Below, in pieces: positions 17,230-26,448 of a stretch of DNA of 64,000 nt. Positions within the stretch are counted from its first letter, which is position 1; each line of letters starts with the position of its first letter. This DNA comes from Salinisphaera japonica YTM-1. GTDB lineage: Bacteria; Pseudomonadota; Gammaproteobacteria; Nevskiales; Salinisphaeraceae. Both the position numbers and the translations under genes were made by a program. The notes beneath the pieces are model-generated. The model made no database searches. It had not been told where the DNA came from and worked only from the letters and a program-made list of their open reading frames with translations. The stretch spans positions 208,409 through 272,408 of the forward strand of contig NZ_AYKG01000001.1 of NCBI RefSeq assembly GCF_003788585.1. Reading direction: 5' to 3'.

Positions 17230-18234
17230 TCAGTCGTGAGGCGGTGTCGCGCGCTCACGCGCCTCGGCTTTCCAACGCGGCTGGCTCGGGTTATCGGGGT
17301 CGGCCGGCCAGCCTTCGCGCTGGCGGCTGCGATCGCCTTCCACGGCCTCGGTCTGGTCGTGCCAGAGGGTGACCTGGGTTGGGTACGGCATATCGATATG
17401 CGCGTCGTCCAGCGCTTTCTTGATTGCACGAATCACCTGCGACTGTACGCGCACCACATCGGCGCGGCGGCTGTCGGTCCACCAGCGCACGCGGATGGTG
17501 GTCCAGCTGGCGGCCAGATCCCAGGCAAACGCCTCGGCGGCCGGCTCGGCCTGCACTTCATCGATATCGGCCAGGGCCGTGCGAATCGCCTGGCACGCGA
17601 CGTCGATATCATCGCCATAGCCGATACCCACGTCGTACTGGCTCCGACGCTTGTTGTGTGCGGTCTTGACCAGCACCGCGTTGGTATAGACGTTGCTGTT
17701 GGGCATGACGACATTCTGGCCGTCATAGGTGCGAATGATCGTGGCGCGGGTCTCGATGCGCTCGACCGTGCCTTCGTAGCCGTCAATCTCGATCTGGTCA
17801 TTGATATTGAACGGCTGGCGCAGAAGGATCAGCAGCCCGGCCAGCCAGTTCTGCAGAATATCCTTGAACGCGAAACCGATCGCGATCGAGCTGACGCCCA
17901 ACCCGGCGATGAGATCACCCGGGTTCAGCGTCGGCACGACGATGGTCGCAGCCAGCAGGAAACCCAGAACCATCACCACCCATTTGACGAAACCGCCCAG
18001 CACCTCACCCAGGTTATGGCGCGAGCGCCGCGCGCCCTGGCCGATGACCAGTCGCTTGGCGAGTGCGGCCAGGCCGATGAAAATCACGAATACAACGATC
18101 GCGACCACAATGTTCGGCAACAGCCGCACGGCTCCGTCGACCCAACTGTCCAAGCGCTCGATGATCACACCCGGATCGAGATCGAGCGTCTGTGGTTGGT
18201 CCGCGGGAGAGGATTCAGGGCTCGGCATGGGCAA
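17230..18234 (-). CDS. MscS-family mechanosensitive channel
   Basis: This 334-residue protein has an N-terminal hydrophobic helix (LLPNIVVAIVVFVIFIGLAA), a second (WVVMVLGFLLAATIVVPTL), then the pore-lining TM3 equivalent (LIAGLGVSSIAIGFAFKDIL then QNWLAGLLILL) and the MscS beta domain (FNINDQIEIDGYEGTVERIE, TRATIIRTYDGQNVVMPNS). The C-terminal domain ends with QVTLWHD and a charged tail. It releases solutes after hypo-osmotic shock, which fits a salt-tolerant host. It is transcribed ahead of the nuclease-fold lipoprotein gene. Confidence 0.93.
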   Translation of the reverse strand: MPMPSPESSPADQPQTLDLDPGVIIERLDSWVDGAVRLLPNIVVAIVVFVIFIGLAALAKRLVIGQGARRSRHNLGEVLGGFVKWVVMVLGFLLAATIVVPTLNPGDLIAGLGVSSIAIGFAFKDILQNWLAGLLILLRQPFNINDQIEIDGYEGTVERIETRATIIRTYDGQNVVMPNSNVYTNAVLVKTAHNKRRSQYDVGIGYGDDIDVACQAIRTALADIDEVQAEPAAEAFAWDLAASWTTIRVRWWTDSRRADVVRVQSQVIRAIKKALDDAHIDMPYPTQVTLWHDQTEAVEGDRSRQREGWPADPDNPSQPRWKAEARERATPPHD

Positions 18235-18351
18235 AAGTCACGTTAGACACGATTCGTTCAGCCTACCGTATTAATCAACGCCAGCCACCGCGCCGGGCTG
18301 AAAAAGCCGGCGCGCCAGCCGCGTTTGGCCATCTTGGCGATATGCAGATCG

Positions 18352-19941
18352 CTAGAAGTAATAGCCCATGTTGATATTGAACAGGGTCTGGGTCTTGGGC
18401 CGATCACCAACGAGCGTGCCGTTGACGAAGGTTTCGTTCTTGCCCTGAATCAGGTCGAAATAGGTATACAGGTTGCCCGCGGCCAGCGCCGCCCCGGTGA
18501 CGTTCTGCCAGGTGTTGGGCAACCCGCCCGATTTGTTGCCGATATAGGTGTAGTCGTTGTACACCTCAAGGCTGTCGAACGGGCCGAAATCGAGCTGGAA
18601 CGTATAGCTGAGGTTACCCAGCCAGCTCGTGGCCTCGGTGGGAATGACGTAGTTGGTGTTGAAGTAGCCCGTACCCAGTACGTCTTCGTTGCCGTCCAGG
18701 TCATACTCGTAGCGCGCGGCCTCAAGCATGACTTCCCAGGGGCCGTAGTTGCCGTGCAGGTGAAGCGCACCGGCCAGATTGTCGCCGTAGTATTCGGTGG
18801 TGGCATCGTTGTAGATGAAGCCATACTGGCCGGAGACACCGATCTCGCTGACGTAATCCTTGGCGTGTTGCCAGTTGTAAGCGGCCCGCAGGTTCGTGGT
18901 GTTGGTTTCCTGTACCGACTGGCCATAACCGTCGACGAAATTGTTCCGGGCCAGCCCGCCATCTGCCTGTGTGGCCGGTACGGCGTTGCCGTCGTCGTCG
19001 TTGATCTGCGGCATGATGCCGATCGGATCCACCGAGTAGCGGTCGTTGCCGTTGTTTTCCGAGTTCTTGAAGAACGCGGCCTGGAAGTCCCACTGACCGG
19101 GCGTGGCAACGTATTTGACACCGATATCGTAGTCGTCCTCGAAACCGGTGTAATAGTTGCTGGAGAAATAGAAGTTGTTCGAGGCGTACGGCAGAATGCC
19201 AAACGGCACGCGGGTCAGGCCGATCTCGATATGTTGATCGTCGTTGAACTCGTAGCCCACCCAGCCGTGATGTAGCGCGCGCCAGGTGTTGTAGAACCGG
19301 TACTCGGCCGAGAACAACAGGCCGTCGATATCGGCATCCATGTTGATACGAAACGTATCCATGCCGATATCGCCGCCCCGATCCTTCTGGCCGTCATTGA
19401 ACTCGGCATAGGTGGCGTTAAAGCGCAGTGCCCCGCCCACTTTCACGGTCTTGGACTGCTTCTTGTCGTAGACATCGCCGGCGATATCGCGCACGTCCTG
19501 TTCGCTACGCGGCCCGCCGGCGCCGGTCTTGAATTGTATGCCGGCAAGCGTGCCGACCTCGTGCCCTGACCCGGACTCATCGGCCGCGACACTCGTGCCG
19601 CTTGATGTGTCGTCGGCGTTATTGGCGTCGGTGGCTTGTTGTTCGTCGCCGCTGGCGTCGCCGCCGGTGGCATCACCGGCTTCGGCGCTGCCCTGGGAAT
19701 TGCCCTGGCCGACACCCTGGGCGAGCTGGGTCTGCTGGCCGCTGGCCGTTTTGCCCGACGTATCTTCGGCCAGGCGTGATTCGAGTGCATGTACCCGCTC
19801 ACGCAACGGCTCGAGCTTTTCGAGTTGTGCCTTGAGCGCTTCAAGTTCGGCACGCATGTCTTTCTGGCTCTCGGCATCCATTGCCTGTACCGGCAACGAC
19901 AGTGCACTCAGAGCCATCCCCCACAGAATGGCGTTTTTCAC
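18352..19941 (-). CDS. Outer-membrane porin with N-terminal coiled coil
   Basis: The best start is GTG at 19941, preceded by AGGGGGAAACCA, which gives a signal peptide MKNAILWGMALSALSLPVQA. Residues 25-60 form a coiled coil (LEALKAQLEKLEPLRERVHALE), a feature of porins that tether to peptidoglycan or trimerise. A Gly/Ser/Asp/Ala-rich linker of about 75 residues follows, then a beta-barrel from VGGALRFNATYAEF to the terminal NINMGYYF with its C-terminal Phe. Barrel features resemble carbohydrate or phosphate-selective porins; the substrate is unknown. It lies 66 bp downstream of another barrel gene, possibly in one unit. Confidence 0.85.
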   Translation of the reverse strand: MKNAILWGMALSALSLPVQAMDAESQKDMRAELEALKAQLEKLEPLRERVHALESRLAEDTSGKTASGQQTQLAQGVGQGNSQGSAEAGDATGGDASGDEQQATDANNADDTSSGTSVAADESGSGHEVGTLAGIQFKTGAGGPRSEQDVRDIAGDVYDKKQSKTVKVGGALRFNATYAEFNDGQKDRGGDIGMDTFRINMDADIDGLLFSAEYRFYNTWRALHHGWVGYEFNDDQHIEIGLTRVPFGILPYASNNFYFSSNYYTGFEDDYDIGVKYVATPGQWDFQAAFFKNSENNGNDRYSVDPIGIMPQINDDDGNAVPATQADGGLARNNFVDGYGQSVQETNTTNLRAAYNWQHAKDYVSEIGVSGQYGFIYNDATTEYYGDNLAGALHLHGNYGPWEVMLEAARYEYDLDGNEDVLGTGYFNTNYVIPTEATSWLGNLSYTFQLDFGPFDSLEVYNDYTYIGNKSGGLPNTWQNVTGAALAAGNLYTYFDLIQGKNETFVNGTLVGDRPKTQTLFNINMGYYF

Positions 19942-20007
19942 TGGTTTCCCCCTATCGTGGCGCTCCCCGCGCCGTCCCTGGCTGAAGGTTAGCATTGCCG
20001 CTGTTAG

Positions 20008-21438
20008 TCAGAACATGACCGTGGCGAACAAAACGCCGACGTGCGAGACCTGATCGGCATTCTGGTCGTCGGGAAAACTCTGCGTGGCCCCGTCATCGGG
20101 CACGGCGAAGCCGTAGACGGCCTGCAGGATCAGGTGCTTGTTGACGTTGAAGTTCATGTAGAAATCGAGCTCTTTGGCAAAATTGCGGCTCGTGATGCCC
20201 GCCGATTCCTGGGCGTTGTGATAAGAAAACCGATAAGCGATGGCGCCGCCATTCAAGCGATCGGTGAAATGGAGCTTGGTCTTGACCATATCCACGTCAA
20301 GATTGCTGTTGAACAGCTGAAACTCGCCCACGACCTCGCCCATGTACCAGTTGCCCCAGCCCCCGGACCAGTCGTAGTACACCGTGTTGTAGTTGGCGGA
20401 AAACTCGGCGCGGCGATAAATCAGCTGGGGATCCAGCCACGTGTTCTGGAACTTGTAGGAGGCCTCGGCATACCAGCCCGAATCGTCGATATCATTCTTG
20501 GGGTTGGATTCGTAGACGTACTGCCCGCCGATGGCGAGATTCTTGAGCGCGGGTATCGGCTTGCCCTTGGCGCGCAGATTGTAGATGTCGGTCCCGTCCA
20601 GTGCCGGCACGTTGCTCTTGTAGGTTTTCAAGTACGCCGCCCCCAGCTCGGCCCGGCCGGTGAAGCGATAATGCACGTTGGCTCCGTAGCTGCGTGTTTC
20701 ATCGTCACGGCCCGGGCGAAACTGATCCTGCTCCAGATAGAACAGATCGCCGTGCCAGCCATGCGAGTCGATGGTGGCGACGGCGGCTTTCTCGAAGGCC
20801 TCGCTCACGCCGTTGTAGTAGCCGCCCTGCTTGCCCGTATCGAAATAGCCGTCGCCGACGAGAAAGCCCTCACCGAAGGCGAAATCCATACGCCCGGCGG
20901 CGAACTGCAAGGCATCCTCGCCCAGTGAATCGGCAAACAGCTGCCCGCTGTTCCAGCCGAGATAGGCTTGATCCAGGCGTAGTGCCTCGGGGTGATTGGG
21001 TGTAGCCCCGGTGTTATCGCCAAAGCCGCTACCGCGGGTGATGTTGTAGACCGCCGATGCCCCGCCGAAGACGCGCCCGCCTTCGGCCCACGTGTAGTCA
21101 GCGCGCAGAACCGGCAGGCCTGAATGCTCCCACCAGGCGTTGTCCTCGTTGACCGGGTTACCGCCGATGCTCACGTTGCTGCCGTAGTTGGCATTCTTGG
21201 AGGCAACGCCGGACAGGAACAACGTCAGACCCCACCGCAGCTTCAGGCCGGGCCCGTCATCGTCACCGTAAAAGACGTTCGTGGCATCCGGCTGTTGCAG
21301 GCCCGCGTCGAAGTAATCCAGATCGACCACCGTGGTCGATGCCTTGGACTTGTTCGGGCCTCGCGCCTGTGCGGCCGGCACACACAGGGGCCCGGTGGCC
21401 GCGAGCACGGTGAGGCCGTATCCGATGTTGCGAATCAT
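20008..21438 (-). CDS. Outer-membrane beta-barrel protein (alginate-export/porin-like)
   Basis: The 476-residue protein has a signal peptide (MIRNIGYGLTVLAATGPL, cleavage near AQA-RG), alternating beta strands throughout (LRADYTWAEGGRVFGGASAVY, ALQFAAGRMDFAFGEGF, HGDLFYLEQDQF) and a C-terminal strand ending VGVLFATVMF. RMDFAFGEGFLVGD resembles the conserved strand-turn of alginate-export-type barrels, so I place it near that group, without a firm substrate. The coiled-coil porin follows on the same strand. Confidence 0.78.
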   Translation of the reverse strand: MIRNIGYGLTVLAATGPLCVPAAQARGPNKSKASTTVVDLDYFDAGLQQPDATNVFYGDDDGPGLKLRWGLTLFLSGVASKNANYGSNVSIGGNPVNEDNAWWEHSGLPVLRADYTWAEGGRVFGGASAVYNITRGSGFGDNTGATPNHPEALRLDQAYLGWNSGQLFADSLGEDALQFAAGRMDFAFGEGFLVGDGYFDTGKQGGYYNGVSEAFEKAAVATIDSHGWHGDLFYLEQDQFRPGRDDETRSYGANVHYRFTGRAELGAAYLKTYKSNVPALDGTDIYNLRAKGKPIPALKNLAIGGQYVYESNPKNDIDDSGWYAEASYKFQNTWLDPQLIYRRAEFSANYNTVYYDWSGGWGNWYMGEVVGEFQLFNSNLDVDMVKTKLHFTDRLNGGAIAYRFSYHNAQESAGITSRNFAKELDFYMNFNVNKHLILQAVYGFAVPDDGATQSFPDDQNADQVSHVGVLFATVMF

Positions 21439-21672
21439 AGATCAAGTCTGTGGCTTGCAGGCAGGGGAGAGCGTGACCGGCGCACACATGGGCCGAACCA
21501 GGACAGCTATCAGGATCGGGCCCGAGAATACACATTTAACAAGCTTAAAAAATACGGTTTTTTACGGAGCAAAACCTTTTTTTTCAAGCCAGCATCTACC
21601 ACCAAAGAAGGCTCGTCAGCCGCCCGCGAATCGCTACACTGCCGCCTCCGGCCACGCCCTGAGTATTAGCCG
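21439..21672. promoter_or_regulatory. AT-rich divergent promoter region
   Basis: The 234-bp region between the barrel gene (minus) and the MFS gene (plus) has an AT-rich core at about 21530-21600 with A and T tracts, in strong contrast to the GC-rich surroundings. It likely carries both promoters. The motif AAAAAATACGGTTTTTT is a small A/T inverted repeat. No regulator can be named. Confidence 0.45.
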
Positions 21673-22971
21673 ATGACTGACCGCTCTGTTCGTCACGCTG
21701 CTGCGCCCGCGGCCAACACGCCGGGCCGCGTGATGATTGCCAGCCTCGTTGGCACGACCATCGAGTTTTATGATTTCTATATCTTCGCCACGGCCGCTGC
21801 GCTGGTCATCGGGCCGGTGTTCTTTCCTTCGAACGACCCTACACTGACCACACTGGCTGCTTTCATGAGCTTCGGCCTGGCTTTTCTGGCGCGCCCGCTC
21901 GGTGGTCTGTTGTTCGGTCATTTCGGCGACCGGCTCGGGCGCAAGACCACGCTCGTGGCGAGCTTATTATTGATGGGCGTGGCGACAATCGGCATCGGGC
22001 TCGTGCCGGGCCATGCAACGATCGGCGTCTGGGCGCCGATCATTCTATGTATCTGTCGATTTGCCCAGGGCCTGGGTATTGGCGGGGAATGGGGCGGCGC
22101 TGCCCTGCTGGCCACGGAAAACGCACGCCCCGGCCAACGGGCATGGTTCGGCATGTTTCCCCAGCTGGGCCCGTCGTTGGGTTTTTTGTTGGCCAACGGC
22201 GTATTCCTGTTGATGCTGATCAGCCTGGACGACGATGCCTTCATGCGCTGGGGCTGGCGGGTGCCGTTCTTGCTGAGCGCGATTCTGGTCGTGGTCGGCC
22301 TGTACGTGCGTGTTTCGCTGACCGAATCACATGTCTTCAATCAGGCGCGTGCGAGTGATTCGCGGGCCGGGCTGCCCATCGCGCGCCTGTTGCGCCATGC
22401 GCGCCGGCCACTGATTCAAGGCACGTTGGTGATGGTGGCCTGCTACGCCATCTTCTATATCACGACGGTCTGGACGCTCAATCATGCGGTCGTGGTGCTG
22501 GGGCTGGCGCGCGGGCAGCTCATCGGGCTGCTGTGTATCGCGATCGTGGGCATGGCGATCGCGACGCCGATCTCTGCGCTGGCCGCCGACCGCTTTGGCC
22601 GTCGCCCGGTGCTCTTGGCAGGCCTCGTGTTCACGATCGGCGTGGGAGCAGCACTGGCCCCGCTGCTGGCATTCGGCACGAGCACTGGGGTATTCGTGTT
22701 CTTTGCCCTGGGCCTGACGGCCATGGGCTGGATTTATGCGCCGATGGGCGCGCTATTGCCCGAACTCTTGCCAACCGACGTGCGCTACACGGGAGCCGCA
22801 ATCGCTTACAGCCTGGCCGGTATATTCGGTGCTTCGCTGGCCCCCTATGCCGCCGAAGCGCTGTTGCATGCAGGCGGGCCGGCCTGGGTCGGCGCGTATG
22901 TCATGGCCATGGCCGCGATCAGTCTGGTCACGCTCGTGACTATCGACGAGACGAAAACACGTGAACTCTGA
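21673..22971 (+). CDS. MFS metabolite:proton symporter (ProP/ShiA-like)
   Basis: This 432-residue transporter has 12 predicted membrane segments and the metabolite:H+ symporter pattern: GTTIEFYDFYIFATAAALV at the first helix, FGHFGDRLGRKTTLV (motif A), GLGIGGEWGGAALLATE (about residue 133), and AADRFGRRPVLL in the second half. Such proteins import osmolytes, organic acids or shikimate-like compounds; the substrate is not readable. Its stop overlaps the start codon of the next gene (TGATG), so the two can be translationally coupled. Confidence 0.88.
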   Translation: MTDRSVRHAAAPAANTPGRVMIASLVGTTIEFYDFYIFATAAALVIGPVFFPSNDPTLTTLAAFMSFGLAFLARPLGGLLFGHFGDRLGRKTTLVASLLLMGVATIGIGLVPGHATIGVWAPIILCICRFAQGLGIGGEWGGAALLATENARPGQRAWFGMFPQLGPSLGFLLANGVFLLMLISLDDDAFMRWGWRVPFLLSAILVVVGLYVRVSLTESHVFNQARASDSRAGLPIARLLRHARRPLIQGTLVMVACYAIFYITTVWTLNHAVVVLGLARGQLIGLLCIAIVGMAIATPISALAADRFGRRPVLLAGLVFTIGVGAALAPLLAFGTSTGVFVFFALGLTAMGWIYAPMGALLPELLPTDVRYTGAAIAYSLAGIFGASLAPYAAEALLHAGGPAWVGAYVMAMAAISLVTLVTIDETKTREL

Positions 22972-23936
22972 TGCCCCCCGGCCTGGCCTCGGGCATCATG
23001 GGCCCGGCTTTCAACACGAACCGGTCATCGATGTCTCACCGCGCCTCGCCCGAGGATAAGCCCCGCCGCATGCCTTGGCCCAGCGAGCTGAGCTGGGCCG
23101 AATGGCGTGACGTGCTGATCGCCGTGTTTCGGTCGATGGGCGATCAGCCGGTCACGGTCAACGCTTCGGCGATCTCGTTCCTGGCGCTGTTCGCGATTTT
23201 CTCGGCGGTATCGGCATTCGTGGCTTTTTACGGCTTGTTCGCCGATCCCGGTGTCGTCGTCTCTGACATGGAGGCCTTGGCGGGCTTTGTGCCGGCCGAC
23301 GTGGTCATTTCCATGATCGGCCAGATGCAGGAGATCACTTCGCGCTCGACGTCCACGCTCTGGGCAGCCGGTATCTTCAGCCTGCTCGTTGCGCTCTGGT
23401 GTGCCCAGCAAGGCGTGGCCGCCCTGATGATCGCCCTGGACGGCGCTTACAAGACCGGGCGCCCGAAGCGACGCAGCGGCACGCTGGTTCGGTCGCTCGG
23501 CCTGGCGCTGGCGGTCATCAGCGGGCTGATCATCGTCTCCTTGCTGGCGATCGGCCTGCCCGTATGGGCCCAGGTGGCCGGCGCATCGCTGGCGCTCAGC
23601 GAATTCGCCCGGGCCGTGGGCATGACGCTGGGCGGGCTGGTGCTGTTCGGTGGCCTGGCCGCGCTGTATCGCTGGGTGCCGGATCGCGCGCCGGCGCCGC
23701 GCTGGCGCTGGGTCCGCATCGGCGCGGGCGTGGTGGTCTCGTTCTGGACCGTGGCCTCGATCCTGTTCTCGGTGTTTCTGGCCTACTCGGATTCCTATAC
23801 CGCCATGTATGGCTCGCTGTCCGGGGTGGTGCTGCTGTTGACGCTGACTTACGTCACCGTCGTCACGGTGATCGTGGGCGCGGAGTTCAATGCCCGCATC
23901 GAGCGTGAAGCCCGCACCCACTGCGCACGCTCATAG
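22971..23936 (+). CDS. YihY/BrkB-family inner-membrane protein
   Basis: The protein has 321 residues if it starts at the ATG overlapping the upstream stop; MSHRASPEDK at 23031 is an equally good start (301 residues). Family features include VNASAISFLALFAIFSAVSAF, ALWCAQQGVAALMIALDGAY, a run of membrane helices and LLLTLTYVTVVTVIVGAEFNA. Once called ribonuclease BN, the family is now regarded as membrane proteins of unclear transport role. Its last 6 bases overlap the end of the convergent atoE-like gene. Confidence 0.87.
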   Translation: MPPGLASGIMGPAFNTNRSSMSHRASPEDKPRRMPWPSELSWAEWRDVLIAVFRSMGDQPVTVNASAISFLALFAIFSAVSAFVAFYGLFADPGVVVSDMEALAGFVPADVVISMIGQMQEITSRSTSTLWAAGIFSLLVALWCAQQGVAALMIALDGAYKTGRPKRRSGTLVRSLGLALAVISGLIIVSLLAIGLPVWAQVAGASLALSEFARAVGMTLGGLVLFGGLAALYRWVPDRAPAPRWRWVRIGAGVVVSFWTVASILFSVFLAYSDSYTAMYGSLSGVVLLLTLTYVTVVTVIVGAEFNARIEREARTHCARS

Positions 23937-25241
23937 AAACGTCAGCCCTGCGGCAATGATGATGCCGGTCACGAACAGCTGAATCAGGCAGAAGCCCATG
24001 ATGTCGGCGGCCTTCAATCCGGCGATGGCCAATACCGGCAGTGCCCAGAACGGTTGCAGCAGGTTCGTCCAGGCATCCCCCCAGGCAATCGCCATGGCGA
24101 TACGTGGCATGTCGGCACCCAGCGCCTCGGCCGCCGGGATCATCACCGGCGCCTGTACCGCCCACTGGCCGCCGCCGGAAGGCACGAACAGATTCACGAT
24201 GCCGGCGCTGATGAACGACCAGAAAGCCAGCGTATCGGCCGTGGCGATCGAAGCGAACCAGCCGGACAGGGCCTCGGCCAGGCCCGACTGCGTCATGATC
24301 GCCATGATGCCGGCATAGAACGGAAACTGGATCACGATGCCGGCCCCGCCACGAATACCCGCCTGCAGGCTGGCCAGCAGGCGCGTGGGCGTGCCGTGCA
24401 GCACGATCGCCACCATCAAAAACAAGAAATTGACGACGTTTAGATTCAGCCCCTGGCCACGCAGAAAGAAATAATCCGCCAGATAGGCCAGCCCGGCCAG
24501 CCCCACGCACCCGGCCAGCAGCCGACTGTGCTCCAGATGCTCGGCCGGGCGCGACGGCCGCACCGGATTCGATGCGGGTTCCTCGAGCGCCTCGCGCGAG
24601 GCAATGACGGATTCATCATCGCCCGGCAGCATCAGCCGGTTGATCAGTGGCACCACCACGAACAGCGCGGCCACGATCGCCAGATTGAAGCCGGCAAACA
24701 GTGTTTGGCTCGTATCGATCACGCCGATGGTCTCGGCGGTGAAGTGGCCCGGCGTTGCAATGGTCAGGGGGATCGAGCCCGCCAGCCCCCCGTGCCAGAC
24801 AACGAACCCCGAGTACGCGCTGGCCACGAGCAGCCGATAATCCACCCGCACGTGTCGCGCCAGCGCCTTGGCGAACAAGGCACCAACAACCAGGCCGAAC
24901 CCCCAGTTCAGCCAGCTTGCCGCCAGCGAGACCAGCGTGACGTAGATGATCGCACTCGCCGCACTGTGAACACGTCGCGCCAGCGTATCGAGCAGACGGG
25001 CCACCGGCGGCGAGTGCGCCAGCATGAAGCCACTGACGAGCACCAGCAGCATCTGCATGGAGAACGTAAGCAGGTTCCAGAAGCCGTCGCCCCAGATCCG
25101 CAACACCTCGTGGGCCCGGGTGGGCGTGGCCGCGATCGCTGCCCCGGCCGCCACCAGCGTCAGGACAAGCACGAATACATACGGATCGGGCAGGTAACGC
25201 TCGACCAGGCGTACCGCCGGGCGAGACAGCCAGCGCAACAT
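23931..25241 (-). CDS. Short-chain fatty acid transporter (AtoE family)
   Basis: This polytopic protein of about 436 residues fits AtoE: ERYLPDPYVFVLVLTLVAAG at the start, LTFSMQMLLVLVSGFMLAHS, WLNWGFGLVVGALFAKALAR and the C-terminal PSGGGQWAVQAPVMIPAAEAL and AWGDAWTNLLQPFWALPVLA. The family imports short-chain fatty acids such as acetoacetate or butyrate. I prefer the ATG at 25241, which has AAAGG upstream; the ATG at 25256 adds five residues. No ato catabolic genes are adjacent. Confidence 0.9.
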   Translation of the reverse strand: MLRWLSRPAVRLVERYLPDPYVFVLVLTLVAAGAAIAATPTRAHEVLRIWGDGFWNLLTFSMQMLLVLVSGFMLAHSPPVARLLDTLARRVHSAASAIIYVTLVSLAASWLNWGFGLVVGALFAKALARHVRVDYRLLVASAYSGFVVWHGGLAGSIPLTIATPGHFTAETIGVIDTSQTLFAGFNLAIVAALFVVVPLINRLMLPGDDESVIASREALEEPASNPVRPSRPAEHLEHSRLLAGCVGLAGLAYLADYFFLRGQGLNLNVVNFLFLMVAIVLHGTPTRLLASLQAGIRGGAGIVIQFPFYAGIMAIMTQSGLAEALSGWFASIATADTLAFWSFISAGIVNLFVPSGGGQWAVQAPVMIPAAEALGADMPRIAMAIAWGDAWTNLLQPFWALPVLAIAGLKAADIMGFCLIQLFVTGIIIAAGLTFL

Positions 25242-25657
25242 GGGACAGCCTTTCATGGGTGTTGGCTCGGGAACGATAGCCTAGCGGCTCATCCGAATCG
25301 GCCATAGAAGCCGATGGTCGTAATGTGTCGTTCACCACCAGGGACTTACACGCGATCGGCGTATTCGGCAAGCTAAAAATCGCGTATCTTTTTGGCGTTG
25401 TCGTATTGACGCAATCGGCCTTGTCAGGGCGTCGACATTTTGGCCAAGAATTGACCACGCGCGCTTGAACTCCCGTGTGACAAGCGATGAGACGATTCAC
25501 CCACGGCTTTATCCACAGATTTTGTGAGTTGTTCAGATCGCGTTTCGCTACCGCGATGGCGGGTTATTTCGCCATGCCGCGCCAAGAAATAAGGCGCGAC
25601 GACGACGACCACGCCCCGAACACGCTTGAACTGCGCAATTGCAAGGTGACCCAATCC
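25242..25657. other. Divergent intergenic region, no gene seen
   Basis: About 415 bp separate the atoE-like gene (minus) from the tautomerase (plus). The tautomerase frame is open back to 25487, but that extension is basic and lacks the N-terminal Pro that the enzyme needs, so I treat it as non-coding. No RNA or repeat is visible. Confidence 0.4.
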
Positions 25658-26050
25658 ATGCCTTATCTACAACTCGACACGACCCAATCGTTTTCAGGCG
25701 AGGAAAAAGCTGCGTTCTCGGCCGCGCTGGCCGACTGTTATGCCAGGCACATGCAGATGGATCGTCGGCGTATCAGCGTGGCGATACGTGAATTGGGCCC
25801 GGACGGGCTCTGGCGCATCGTGGATGACCAGCCCGTGCCGGCGAACCTGCTCATGTGTGATATTCGCCTTGGCCGCGAGGCTGCGCGGCGACAGGCTTTG
25901 GCCGAGGCGATGCTGGCAGTCTGCCAGGCCGAGCTCGGGCTGGCTGTCGAGCGGGTGAACATCGAGTTCACCCAGCACGCAGCCGATGAGATGTACCACC
26001 CGACGCTGGGCGGGTTCAGCCCGGATTGGCATCCTTCAGACGATCAGTGA
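25658..26050 (+). CDS. Tautomerase-superfamily protein
   Basis: Starting at the ATG at 25658 gives MPYLQLDTTQSFSGEEK, which puts Pro at position 2 as the N-terminal catalytic base after Met removal. That is the defining residue of the 4-oxalocrotonate tautomerase/MIF superfamily. The 130-residue length and two-part pattern (ISVAIRELGPDGLWR; VNIEFTQHAADEMY) match the longer members. The substrate is unknown; relatives act on keto-enol acids in aromatic degradation or serve as dehalogenase-type side enzymes. Confidence 0.83.
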   Translation: MPYLQLDTTQSFSGEEKAAFSAALADCYARHMQMDRRRISVAIRELGPDGLWRIVDDQPVPANLLMCDIRLGREAARRQALAEAMLAVCQAELGLAVERVNIEFTQHAADEMYHPTLGGFSPDWHPSDDQ

Positions 26051-26081
26051 GGAAAGCCCATCGCTCAGAGGCGAACGCCCG

Positions 26082-26336
26082 TTACTCGTGGTTGACGTCG
26101 CCCATGTCAGCCGGCGGCATGCGCGACTGACCATCGCCACCGCCCTGGCCTTCAAGCTCACGTTCCTTGCGGATCGCCTGCTCGGCAAGCTCTTGAAACT
26201 CGGGCCAGTCCGTCACCGCCGCTACGGCTTCGGCCTGCAGACGCACGGCTTCGGCAGCCAGCGGGCTCTCGGCCTGGGCCAGGGCTTTCTGGCGACTCTG
26301 GTGATAGGTCGCACGACGATCATCGGTGTTTCGCAT
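26082..26336 (-). CDS. Small hypothetical protein (84 aa)
   Basis: I do not recognise the family. The protein is helical and charged: Arg/Gln-rich at the N-terminus (MRNTDDRRATYHQSRQKALA), Ala/Glu-rich in the middle (EAVRLQAEAVAAVTDW) and ending in a Gly-rich, acidic tail. Codon use resembles its neighbours and there is no overlap with another gene, so it is probably real. It lies 112 bp downstream of the acyl-CoA oxidase gene on the same strand and could be on the same transcript. Confidence 0.5.
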   Translation of the reverse strand: MRNTDDRRATYHQSRQKALAQAESPLAAEAVRLQAEAVAAVTDWPEFQELAEQAIRKERELEGQGGGDGQSRMPPADMGDVNHE

Positions 26337-26448
26337 CAGTGGTTTTATACGTCAAAGACTTGATCCACAGCATATACCAGCCGCGGCGCCTTGGATGCGC
26401 AGCCCAGCCGCCCTGCCGTCATATTTCACGCGCCCGGCGGAATAGTGT

